In this document: one piece after another, positions 1 through 6,773 of the stretch
Layout: each line of letters starts with the position of its first letter
How positions within the stretch are numbered: the first letter of the stretch is position 1
Assembly: GCA_035275405.1 (NCBI GenBank)
Contig: DATEMU010000004.1
Coordinates: 124,001-188,000 of the forward strand
Source: Phycisphaerae bacterium
Lineage (GTDB): Bacteria > Planctomycetota > Phycisphaerae > UBA1845 > UTPLA1
Reading direction: 5' to 3'
DNA length: 64,000 nucleotides
Made by a program: the position numbers and the translations under genes
Notes under the pieces: model-generated
The model's input: the letters and a program-made list of their open reading frames with translations, nothing else
Database searches by the model: none
What the model was told of the DNA's origin: nothing

Positions 1-400
1 GCACCTCAATCGATTCGATCGTGCCGGCCCGCTCGGCCTTGATCTCGTTGAAGACCTTCATGGCCTCGATGATGCAGACCACGGTCTCGGGGCTGACCTT
101 GTCGCCGGTCTTGACGAAAGGCGGCGATTCGGGATTGGCGGCGGCGTAAAAGGTGCCGACCATCGGCGAGGCGATCGGTTGAAGTCCGGGATCGGCCACC
201 GGGCTCGTCGCCGCGACGACCGGCGGGTTTGCGGAAGCGGCCATCATGGGCGGCGGCGGCGCATGATGTAACGGCGAGTGAACGACGGGAGCGCTGCCGC
301 GGCGCAGGACAATCCGCTTTTCCCCGTCGCGGATCATGATCTCGGAAAGGTCGTTATCGACCATCAGGTCGGTAAGGGTCTTGATCTCTTCGATGTCCAT
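1..400 (-). CDS. accB: Biotin carboxyl carrier protein of acetyl-CoA carboxylase (3' end cut by window edge)
   Basis: BCCP carries biotin between the biotin carboxylase and carboxyltransferase halves of acetyl-CoA carboxylase, the first step of fatty acid synthesis. The translated part has the usual AccB plan: a short N-terminal domain (MDIEEIKTLTDLMVDNDLSE), a Pro/Ala-rich linker, then a biotinyl domain with SPMVGTFYAA and the EAMKVFNEI site in which Lys is biotinylated. About 133 residues are visible and only the last 20 to 30 are missing. The start is the ATG read leftward from position 400. It lies downstream of efp in the same direction, and efp and accB are near neighbours in many bacteria, with a hydrolase gene between them here. 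The family call is secure; accC probably follows outside the window. Confidence 0.95.
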   Translation of the reverse strand, partial: MDIEEIKTLTDLMVDNDLSEIMIRDGEKRIVLRRGSAPVVHSPLHHAPPPPMMAASANPPVVAATSPVADPGLQPIASPMVGTFYAAANPESPPFVKTGDKVSPETVVCIIEAMKVFNEIKAERAGTIESIEV

Positions 401-554
401 CCAGGTGCTCTCAAGTGCTAAGCCGCCGGACACGGGGCTCCTTGTTCAAGGGGGCGATTCTAGGGGTACAGCATATTCCACGCAACCGGATTATCGCGGT
501 TCACAAACCTCGTGCTGGTAAGATGATGATGAACGCACTAATTGTGGAGGCTGC

Positions 555-842
555 ATGTGGATGCGTAAACCCGTTCACTCGTCATTCCTATTGGTATTCG
601 CCTTCTTCTCCATGTCGACCGCGTTGATGTGTTCAACAGTAACGATAAGCAGAGGCGGCTACCGCGGAGTATTACTCGCGGCGATCGGCTTGATGCTACT
701 GGCCGACGCTATTTGCCTGAAGGAGATTCTCCGCAAGCATCCGGTCTGGATAGTTATTGCGGGTGCGATGATGCTGCCATCGCTATTCATTATTTGGGAT
801 TTTTGTTCGCGAGGACCGCATGTCTTTGGTCTCGTGAAGTGA
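555..842 (+). CDS. Small hydrophobic membrane protein, unknown function
   Basis: A 95-residue reading frame with three hydrophobic stretches (about residues 10-28, 36-52 and 64-80), consistent with a small inner-membrane protein. I do not recognise the family. It faces the hydrolase gene on the other strand and their 3' ends overlap by 53 bases. The region is less GC-rich than its neighbours, as are several other small orphan genes in this window, which may mean recent acquisition. No strong Shine-Dalgarno is visible (TGGAGG lies about five bases before the start). It may not be a real gene, but the hydrophobic pattern and position in an otherwise empty gap favour one. Confidence 0.45.
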   Translation: MWMRKPVHSSFLLVFAFFSMSTALMCSTVTISRGGYRGVLLAAIGLMLLADAICLKEILRKHPVWIVIAGAMMLPSLFIIWDFCSRGPHVFGLVK

Positions 843-1650
843 GCAGCGGCGCGACGACGTATTGGATTAACGCCTGTGAGGATGAAGAGGTGTGGTTGCT
901 GAAATAGCCGTATCGCAACCATCTAGGATGCCAGCGGACTTCGCGGAAGCCGGCCGGGTGATGGTGCCAGCCAATCCAGCCGGCGGAGGGTGAGTGGACG
1001 CGATTGGATGTGCCGAAGAGCGTCGTGCCGACGCCGAGAAAGAAGAAATCACCGGGACCGCCGATCGAGACGAGGCCGCTCGCGCATCGGGAGGTCGCGC
1101 AAGTAATGTCGTAATCCGGCGAAATCGACGGCGCGATGAGAACCGCGCTGTCAACGCGGATGTCCACGGGGAGCTGCTCCAGCGCCTTCAGCACGATCCA
1201 GCACCCGCCGGATTGCGCGAGCAGATTGACTGGGGCATCCGGGTAACGACACTTGTACGAAACGATCCGCTCGACGAGCCGCGCGGTCTGCCGCGCGTGG
1301 TGGCAGCGGCTCATCAGGTTGACCAGGCTGCGCAGGAAGGGAATGCCCCGGTTCCAGCCAAATCGCACGACCGCCCCGCGATACCGCGAGCGCAGCATGC
1401 CACACGCCATCGCGTGGTTATACGGGCTGGGGCCTTCAATGCCGCCTAATACCAGCAGCAGCCCGCGCTTTCGCCGCCTCGGCGTGTCCGCCTTCGCGGG
1501 CAGCCGGGGCCACCAAAATATGCTGGCGATCTTGACGAATACCCCCATGAGCGGATCGACCAGACCGCTCAGGATCGCGAAAGCGCTCCAGTAAACAGAG
1601 AAATGTCGCGGGGATGTGGGCAGCGGTGAACTGAGACTCAAATCCGCCAT
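790..1650 (-). CDS. Alpha/beta-hydrolase-like protein
   Basis: A 286-residue protein. After an N-terminal hydrophobic stretch (about 15-50) the sequence has a basic patch, then LLLVLGGIEG, which looks like the first core strand and oxyanion turn of an alpha/beta hydrolase, then a strand and LLAQSGGCWIV, where AQSGG sits at the position expected for the nucleophile elbow (Ser as nucleophile), followed by the strand SAVLIAPSISP. A clear catalytic Asp and His are not obvious; candidate His residues lie in the GWHHHPAG stretch. Substrate unknown. The gene lies 49 bases after efp on the same strand and before accB, so it may be co-transcribed with efp. Confidence 0.6.
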   Translation of the reverse strand: MADLSLSSPLPTSPRHFSVYWSAFAILSGLVDPLMGVFVKIASIFWWPRLPAKADTPRRRKRGLLLVLGGIEGPSPYNHAMACGMLRSRYRGAVVRFGWNRGIPFLRSLVNLMSRCHHARQTARLVERIVSYKCRYPDAPVNLLAQSGGCWIVLKALEQLPVDIRVDSAVLIAPSISPDYDITCATSRCASGLVSIGGPGDFFFLGVGTTLFGTSNRVHSPSAGWIGWHHHPAGFREVRWHPRWLRYGYFSNHTSSSSQALIQYVVAPLLTSRDQRHAVLANKNPK

Positions 1651-1699
1651 GCAGTCGAACCCTCACGCCAACCCTGTCCCTCGAAGGGAGAGGGAGCGG

Positions 1700-2257
1700 T
1701 CAGGCCCGTTCCATATACTCGCCGGTGCGCGTGTCGACGCGGACCACCTCGCCGTTGGTAATAAACGGCGGAACGCGAACGGTCAGACCGGTTTCGAGGA
1801 TGGCCTCTTTGCTTTGGTTCGTCGCCGTCGCGCCTTTGACGACCGGCGCGGCATCGGTAACGGTCAGTTCGACAATGTTGGGCAACTCGACGCCGACGAC
1901 CTGGCCGTCGACGAATTTGGCCATGAGCCGCTCATTGCCTTTGAGGTACTTGTCGGCATCGGGCATGATCTCGGCGGGGACGTTGATCTGGTCAAAGGTC
2001 GTGGTGTCCATGAGGACGAAACTGTCGCCCTCCTTGTAGAGATACTCGAACTGCTTGTCCTCGACGTGCGGGGATTCCAGCTCCTCATCCATGTTGAAGC
2101 GGTTGTCGATGACCTGGCCGGTCTTGAAGTTCTTGAGCTTGATCTGCATGTAGCTGCGCCAGTTGCCCTTGGCGACGCGCTGCGAGTCGTGGACGAACCA
2201 GAGCTTGCCCTCATAGATGACGGCCTGGCCTTTACGGATGTCGGTGGCTTTCGGCAT
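1700..2257 (-). CDS. efp: Elongation factor P, with Asn at the loop tip
   Basis: EF-P binds between the ribosomal P and E sites and helps form peptide bonds at polyproline stretches. The 185-residue product has the normal three-domain length, an N-terminal KOW-like domain, and the C-terminal domain with the RVPPFITNGE signature. The start is taken at the ATG at 2257, which follows GGGAAAACACC; an upstream ATG at 2287 would add ten residues. The domain I loop reads VAKGNWRSYMQIKLKN. Counting back from the conserved KLKN without gaps, Asn32 falls where E. coli EF-P has the beta-lysylated Lys34. Lys30 is nearby and could occupy the tip only if the loop shifts. No epmA or epmB-like modification gene is visible here. 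Confidence 0.95.
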   Translation of the reverse strand: MPKATDIRKGQAVIYEGKLWFVHDSQRVAKGNWRSYMQIKLKNFKTGQVIDNRFNMDEELESPHVEDKQFEYLYKEGDSFVLMDTTTFDQINVPAEIMPDADKYLKGNERLMAKFVDGQVVGVELPNIVELTVTDAAPVVKGATATNQSKEAILETGLTVRVPPFITNGEVVRVDTRTGEYMERA

Positions 2258-2455
2258 GGTGTTTTCCCGGTTGATCGTATTGGCCAACCGATCGGATTCG
2301 CCAGGACAGCGGCGTTCGATAGGCTAACCTACTGTGAATAAGGACTTTGCAGCTCCGACCGACCGATTGGGAACGTCCCACGCATGATTCCAAAGACGGC
2401 GGGGCTTTGTAGTCGCACCAGTGTACAAGGAAGTTATAGTTTAGACAAAGGGACA

Positions 2456-2554
2456 ATGGTCGGGCACATGTGGGAATTCATCATTGATCTGGCCGCGGAT
2501 GTGGCCTATCTCGTTGTCTCGTCCATCGTGGAGACCAGGCGGTGGCTGCGGTAA
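2456..2554 (+). CDS. Possible 32-residue membrane peptide at the head of the ESCRT-like locus
   Basis: A very short frame encoding MVGHMWEFIIDLAADVAYLV followed by VSSIVETRRWLR. It is hydrophobic in the middle with a basic tail, like a single-helix membrane peptide or a membrane-binding amphipathic helix. AAAGGGA stands just before the ATG, and the stop codon runs directly into AAAGGAG, the ribosome binding site of the next gene, so the two could be translationally coupled. It is too short for composition to prove coding. It may instead be leader sequence of the operon transcript. Confidence 0.4.
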   Translation: MVGHMWEFIIDLAADVAYLVVSSIVETRRWLR

Positions 2555-2566
2555 AAGGAGCCTGAT

Positions 2567-2989
2567 TTGTTTGCGGACATGGCCAAATTCGTCGGGGGGA
2601 AAATCGCCACGGCGCTCATTTTCCTCGCCGTCGCCGCCGGGGGTTATTGGTGCTACCAGAACCCCGAGGCGCTGAAGTCGATGGCACAAGTCGTGAAGCT
2701 GACGATCGTGTGGATCGTCATCGCCGCCGCCCTGCCGTGGTCCAGCTACCTCTTCATGCGGCCGCTCCTCGCGCGACAGGCCGCCATGCAGTCGGCCGGC
2801 AGCGCCGCCGCGACCTCCATCGCCGTCATCGGCGTATATAGCTTTGCGGATATCCTGTTGGCCTTGTGGATGGCCGGCTGGCAAGTTAACGGCGGGTTTA
2901 CCTGGCTCGTCCTGATTCTTGGTTTTGCCGCCGCAGCGGCGTATAATTTCGTGATCTGCGAGTCCCTGGCCAGGCAGGTGGACTCGTGA
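2567..2989 (+). CDS. Four-helix membrane protein, unknown function
   Basis: A 140-residue protein with four likely membrane helices (about residues 12-28, 45-66, 82-104 and 110-130) and a short charged C-terminus. The start is taken as TTG at 2567 because AAAGGAG stands about seven bases upstream; the ATG at 2579 is the alternative. I do not recognise the family. It ends 46 bases before the protein kinase start and shares its direction, so it probably belongs to the operon running through the ESCRT-like genes. A membrane partner or anchor for those proteins is a reasonable guess but only from position. Confidence 0.7.
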   Translation: MFADMAKFVGGKIATALIFLAVAAGGYWCYQNPEALKSMAQVVKLTIVWIVIAAALPWSSYLFMRPLLARQAAMQSAGSAAATSIAVIGVYSFADILLALWMAGWQVNGGFTWLVLILGFAAAAAYNFVICESLARQVDS

Positions 2990-3035
2990 TCCGTCTTTGC
3001 AGCCCCCGTTGTTCTTCAATGGGAAGGGGTTCGTC

Positions 3036-4097
3036 ATGACCGGGCCGCAGGTCGGTGAGCGCATCAGCGAATACGTCCTCGACGCGCTCGTCGGGGCGGG
3101 CAGCTTCGGCCAAGTCTGGAAGGCGCACCACCACGTCTGGAAGGACGAAGTTGTCGCCATAAAAGTCCCGACCGACTCCCAGTACGTTCGCAATCTTCAG
3201 AAGGAAGCCTGCACGATTCATGGCTTGCGCCATCCAAACATCGTCCGCGCCATCGGACTGGACCCCTACGCCGAGACGCCCTACCTCGTTATGGAATTCG
3301 TCGATGGCCAGTCGCTGGCCGGGCTGATCGCCGCCCATCGGCAAGGCTTGCCCATGCGATCGATCGAACAAATTCTGCGCGGCGTGCTCAGCGCCTTGGA
3401 ATGCGCCCATGCCGGCGGGGTGATCCACCGCGATATCAAACCCGCGAACATCCTCGTGGCCGGCGCCGGAAAGCGGCCCGTCGATCAAATCCGCGCCGAG
3501 GATGTAAAGGTCACGGATTTCGGCCTTGGCCGCGCCGGAGAACTGACCGCAAATAGTATTCTCCAATCCGGCAGCCTGCTCGCCGAGGACGGCAAGAGCA
3601 TTTCCGGCACGCTCGCTTACATGGCTCCTGAGCAGCGCGACGGCGGACAGACCGATGCCCGAAGCGACCTTTACTCCGTCGGCATCGTGCTGTTCGAGAT
3701 GATCTGCGGCGAGCGGCCCAGCGGAAGCGACCTGCCGTCCTCGCTGCGGGAGGGCCTTCCCGCGTGGGTCGATACGGTCTACACCCGGCTGCACACTCGC
3801 CATGATCGGCGCTTCGCGAGCGCCGCCGACGTACTCCGGGCGATGCATGTCACGGCATCACCCGTGTCGGTGTCGGGTCGTGTTGAGATGCCGCCCTTGC
3901 CCGGGCCGCGGGCGTTCCGCGCCTCTGGCTGTCCCGGGTGCGGTTACGCCGGAGAGCCCGACGATAACTTCTGCATCATGTGCGGCGAGCAAATAGCGAG
4001 CCGCGTTCGCCGCTGTCCGACCTGCGGCGGCTATCCCGGTTCGGAGGATCTCTATTGCATTTTGTGCGGCGCCGTACTGTCGGCGTCCCTGGGGTGA
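3036..4097 (+). CDS. Ser/Thr protein kinase with C-terminal double zinc ribbon
   Basis: A 353-residue Hanks-type kinase with all the standard catalytic landmarks: glycine loop GAGSFGQVW (20-28), VAIK with Lys43, HRDIKPANIL (131-140), DFG (161-163) and APE (197-199). It therefore looks catalytically active. After the kinase fold come two Cys4 zinc ribbons (Cys299/302/313/316 and Cys327/330/341/344). There is no membrane segment, so the kinase should be cytoplasmic, perhaps tethered by the ribbons. The start is the ATG at 3036 behind GGGAAGGGG; the frame is open further upstream. It opens a tight run of genes (six bases to the next) with ESCRT-III-like, PspC and Vps4-like proteins, so those are candidate substrates. 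That link is inferred from position. Confidence 0.9.
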   Translation: MTGPQVGERISEYVLDALVGAGSFGQVWKAHHHVWKDEVVAIKVPTDSQYVRNLQKEACTIHGLRHPNIVRAIGLDPYAETPYLVMEFVDGQSLAGLIAAHRQGLPMRSIEQILRGVLSALECAHAGGVIHRDIKPANILVAGAGKRPVDQIRAEDVKVTDFGLGRAGELTANSILQSGSLLAEDGKSISGTLAYMAPEQRDGGQTDARSDLYSVGIVLFEMICGERPSGSDLPSSLREGLPAWVDTVYTRLHTRHDRRFASAADVLRAMHVTASPVSVSGRVEMPPLPGPRAFRASGCPGCGYAGEPDDNFCIMCGEQIASRVRRCPTCGGYPGSEDLYCILCGAVLSASLG

Positions 4098-4103
4098 TGC
4101 GCG

Positions 4104-4370
4104 ATGTTCGTTTGGACGACTGGAATGTCGCTCTTTCCGCTGATCTTCTTCGTGGTGATCTTCGCCGTCGTGGTGTATTCCTTCTTCAGCGCCGTCCGCG
4201 GACAAGGTCTGGAGATCGAGGAAAACTTGGGCGGCGGTGCGAATCGGTCGAGGTCGCCGCGGCGTTTCGCTGCCGAGTGGGAGTGCGAACGGTCGACCTG
4301 CCGCGCGGCCAACCCCGGCCACGCTCGGTTCTGCCGAATGTGCGGTCGCCGGCGCGAAGCTCCCCGGTAG
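4104..4370 (+). CDS. One-TM protein with cytoplasmic zinc finger
   Basis: An 88-residue protein with one strong membrane helix (about 9-30, rich in Phe/Val/Ile) followed by a basic linker and a Cys4 zinc finger (CERSTC ... CRMC) near the C-terminus. The finger resembles the ribbons on the kinase just upstream, which hints at a shared partner or binding surface. It starts six bases after the kinase stop and ends 36 bases before the winged-helix/ESCRT-III-like gene. It might serve as a membrane recruiter for the soluble proteins around it; this is inference. Family not recognised. Confidence 0.75.
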   Translation: MFVWTTGMSLFPLIFFVVIFAVVVYSFFSAVRGQGLEIEENLGGGANRSRSPRRFAAEWECERSTCRAANPGHARFCRMCGRRREAPR

Positions 4371-4406
4371 CGTGTGGAGCGGCTTCAGGACTAGAATTGA
4401 GGTTGG

Positions 4407-5816
4407 ATGAGCACAGCGGCGGATCATGCCTGCGAAATCGAGTCTGCCTATCTGGCCGGGGTTCAGGCCAATCTGAAGGCGGCCGGTTCGCGCCTTATCC
4501 GCGGCACGACCTTCAAGCACGAGGAACACGACCGCGGCGAGAATGTCCGCGCCGCCATGATCGAGCGCCGCATCTATGACAAGTCGCGCTACGCGAAGAT
4601 GCCGCAGGGGCGCGGCTTCACCGTTCGCGGTTACGAACGCAGGTTCTTCTTCGGCCGGCGACTGCGAAGCGTCACGGCGGCGACCGTGATTGCCCCACCG
4701 GAGCCACTGCTCTCGTCGGATGAACCGCCCCCGCCGGTCACTGTTGGCCAGCTCAACGAGCATGTCCGCAGCCTCGTCCTGGACCACCGAACGCCGCACG
4801 TGATCGGCGTGTGCAGCCCCAGCGGGTTCGATCCCAGCGTGTGGGATTCTTTGCCGGAGTCCCCGAACGTCTCGCTCGTGTTGATCAGCCCCCGCGAAGG
4901 CGGCGGCTGGACAACGGGCGGCATCGGCCGGCAACTGGATGACCGGCTCCTGGCCTTGTTTGACCCGGAAGACGGCCGCCAGAAAATAGAACGCGTCCGC
5001 CGGGAAATACGAGATCGGAGCACCGACCTCTTGACCGGCGGGTTATCGGCCGGTGGACTGGCGGCTCGCTTGCAGCTCCCTCCGAAGGTCGTGCAGACCG
5101 CGTTTGAGGTGGAGTCCCGCGCCGATCCCGAGCTTCGCCTGGCAAAGCGATCGGGTGATTTCCTGCTGTATCGTGGAGCGCCTGCTATGGTAGGCGAGGA
5201 GGATTCGATGTCGTTGGCCCAATGGATCAAGAGCCTGTTTTTCAGCGCGGGTGAGGAGGGGAAGAAGATCGACGTCCTCGCCGAACGCCGGGCCTCGCTC
5301 GCCGACCGCCTGAACCGCATGTACGAGGACATCGGCAAGCTGGAAAAGAAGGAATCCGTGCTGATCGACGAGGGCAAGGCGGCGACGTCCAACGTGGTCA
5401 AACGGCGCGTGGCCTCGCAAATCAGCCACCTGCGAAAGGATATTTCCCGCTGCAACACCAGCGCGGCGATGCTGAGCAAGCAGATCAATATCATCAGCAC
5501 GCACATCCACAATCTGGAACTCGCACAGACCGGCAGCGTGGCCCAGCTTCCCAGCGGCGACGAACTGACCGAGGCGGCGGTCAATGCCGAGGAGATTCTG
5601 GAACAACTCGCGGCGAGTGATGAACTGGTCAGCGGAATGGAAGTCGGCATGGCCCAGTCGGCAATCTCGTCGGATGAGGCGGCGATCTTGAAGGAGCTGG
5701 AAGCATCGGTCGCGGAAAAATCGCCCGAAGGTGCGCCCTCCGAAGCAGCCCCGACACAAGTCGCCGAGGCGAAGTCCAAGTCGCGGCAGCAGCGAGACAA
5801 AGCGCAGGCGGAGTAG
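4407..5816 (+). CDS. Winged-helix + ESCRT-III-like fusion protein
   Basis: A 469-residue protein with two halves. Residues 1-200 are an unrecognised domain with an alpha/beta stretch around 130-190. Residues about 206-256 (LSAGGLAARLQLPPKVVQ, ending in a GDFLLYR wing) look like a winged helix. From Met268 the protein changes to MSLAQWIKSLFFS, an amphipathic start, then long charged helices (284-375) containing ISHLRKDISR and ISTHIHNLELAQTG, and an acidic tail with DEAAILKELEAS (423-434), which resembles an MIT-interacting motif. The basic helical core plus acidic tail is the ESCRT-III/Snf7 pattern. Known relatives that join winged helices to an ESCRT-III domain include CHMP7. The assignment rests on pattern, not on a profile search; a generic coiled-coil protein is the alternative. 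Confidence 0.6.
   Translation: MSTAADHACEIESAYLAGVQANLKAAGSRLIRGTTFKHEEHDRGENVRAAMIERRIYDKSRYAKMPQGRGFTVRGYERRFFFGRRLRSVTAATVIAPPEPLLSSDEPPPPVTVGQLNEHVRSLVLDHRTPHVIGVCSPSGFDPSVWDSLPESPNVSLVLISPREGGGWTTGGIGRQLDDRLLALFDPEDGRQKIERVRREIRDRSTDLLTGGLSAGGLAARLQLPPKVVQTAFEVESRADPELRLAKRSGDFLLYRGAPAMVGEEDSMSLAQWIKSLFFSAGEEGKKIDVLAERRASLADRLNRMYEDIGKLEKKESVLIDEGKAATSNVVKRRVASQISHLRKDISRCNTSAAMLSKQINIISTHIHNLELAQTGSVAQLPSGDELTEAAVNAEEILEQLAASDELVSGMEVGMAQSAISSDEAAILKELEASVAEKSPEGAPSEAAPTQVAEAKSKSRQQRDKAQAE
5194..5210 (+). promoter_or_regulatory. Internal ribosome binding site and ATG inside the winged-helix/ESCRT-III-like gene
   Basis: GCGAGGAGGATTCGATG occurs in frame at the domain boundary of the fusion gene: a strong Shine-Dalgarno (AGGAGGA) about five bases before the ATG at 5208. 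Initiation here would give a free 202-residue ESCRT-III-like protein (5208-5816), exactly as long as the two ESCRT-III-like proteins that follow. This suggests that one gene makes both a long and a short form. Strong Shine-Dalgarno matches do occur by chance in GC-rich coding sequence, so the site is a candidate. Confidence 0.45.
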
Positions 5817-5819
5817 TGA

Positions 5820-6428
5820 ATGGCCCTCTTTGACTGGTTGACCAAGAAAGGCAAACCCCTCTCCGCCATGACGCGGCAGGAGCTGCGCCGTCAGGAATTG
5901 CTCCTCGCCCGCGATCGCGAGCAGCTTCTGAAACGGATCACCGATGCCGCCGCAAAGAAACAAGACATCTTCGAGCGCGGTCGCCAGGAGAAATCGCCGG
6001 AGCTGCGCCGAATCCTTGCGCAGGAGTTCGATCTCAAGACGACCGAGCAGATGATGACAGGGCGGCAGCTCAACATCCGCAGCAAAGAGTTCCTGACGGT
6101 CTCGCGGATGCGGATGCTTCGCGAGAACGCCGAACGGGCCAAGGCCCGCGGGTCCAAGCTCGGCCTCATCAGCGAGCGGGATATCATCGTCCTCGAGAAG
6201 ATGATCGAGAACGACGCCATTACGGCGGACATGTACCAGGAGCGGCTGGATTCGATGCTTCAGGTCGGCGCCGACGACGGCGAGTCGATGCTCACGCCGG
6301 GCTCCAAGCAGGTGCTCGACGTGTGGGAGCAGATGGACACCGGACTGATGAAGGACGCGAATCAGGCGTTTGACGAGGCGGATCGCCGTGTGCGGGAGCG
6401 GCATCAGGCGCAGGCGGAGGGCGCGTAA
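5820..6428 (+). CDS. ESCRT-III-like helical protein (second copy)
   Basis: A 202-residue, almost entirely helical protein that begins MALFDWLTKKGK, similar to the short amphipathic N-terminus of many ESCRT-III proteins. Residues 16-120 are long, strongly basic helices with heptad character. From about 128 the protein turns acidic (EKMIENDAITADMY, later DVWEQMDTGLMKDA). It has no membrane helix and no Cys. It starts three bases after the stop of the fusion gene, with GGAG overlapping that stop, so the two are probably translated together. Sequence similarity to known Snf7 families is weak by eye. Assignment depends on architecture, the matching length of its neighbours, and the adjacent Vps4-like ATPase. 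Confidence 0.6.
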   Translation: MALFDWLTKKGKPLSAMTRQELRRQELLLARDREQLLKRITDAAAKKQDIFERGRQEKSPELRRILAQEFDLKTTEQMMTGRQLNIRSKEFLTVSRMRMLRENAERAKARGSKLGLISERDIIVLEKMIENDAITADMYQERLDSMLQVGADDGESMLTPGSKQVLDVWEQMDTGLMKDANQAFDEADRRVRERHQAQAEGA

Positions 6429-6470
6429 ATCGTGCCTGTAAAAAACCACTGGTCGGGCGGAGGACCCATC

Positions 6471-6668
6471 ATGCATGTGGCAAGACCGCTACGCCGTTCG
6501 CGGCGGCATCGGATGATCGCGGGCGTGGTCGGCGGGCTCGCCGAGTATTTCGGGATCGACCCCACGCTGGCCCGCGTGGCCTACGTCGTACTGTCGATTC
6601 TGTCGATCGCCTTCCCCGGCATCCTCGTCTATCTGGTCTGCTGGCTGATTATCCCGGATGAATGGTAG
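6471..6668 (+). CDS. PspC-domain membrane protein
   Basis: A 65-residue protein that is essentially one PspC domain: a basic N-terminus (RPLRRSRRHRMIAGVVGGLA), EYFGIDPTLARVAYV, then a membrane helix and the closing LVCWLIIPDEW. PspC is the inner-membrane partner of the phage-shock response, whose effector PspA belongs to the ESCRT-III superfamily. The start is the ATG at 6471 behind GGGCGGAGGACC; a GTG at 6432 is possible but has a worse site. Its place between two ESCRT-III-like genes suggests it ties the soluble proteins to the membrane or to membrane stress. The domain call is secure; its role here is inferred. Confidence 0.9.
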   Translation: MHVARPLRRSRRHRMIAGVVGGLAEYFGIDPTLARVAYVVLSILSIAFPGILVYLVCWLIIPDEW

Positions 6669-6682
6669 GATGAATGACGAGT

Positions 6683-6755
6683 GGCGAATAGCGAATAGCG
6701 AAAGTACGAAGAGGCGGCGGAATCCTTATTTCGCTATTCGCCATTCGCTATTCGC
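6683..6755. repeat. Inverted repeat of GCGAATAGC units between pspC-like and ESCRT-III-like genes
   Basis: GGCGAATAGCGAATAGCGAAA (6683-6703) is answered by its near-perfect complement at 6729-6755 (TTTCGCTATTCGCCATTCGC and on). The arms themselves consist of the tandem unit GCGAAT(A/G)GC. In RNA they would form a stem of about 20 pairs with a 25-base loop immediately upstream of the ribosome binding site at 6761-6769. It could be a dispersed repeat, an attenuator or an mRNA stabiliser that sets the dose of the downstream gene. Confidence 0.8.
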
Positions 6756-6773
6756 AATTGTCCGGAGGACCCA

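Noticed and set aside
5043-6476. A 477-codon open frame antisense to the ESCRT-III-like genes
   Set aside because: It covers two genes with clear ribosome sites and family-like architecture; the antisense protein is rich in Arg/His/Leu without any domain, the usual shadow of GC-rich coding DNA.
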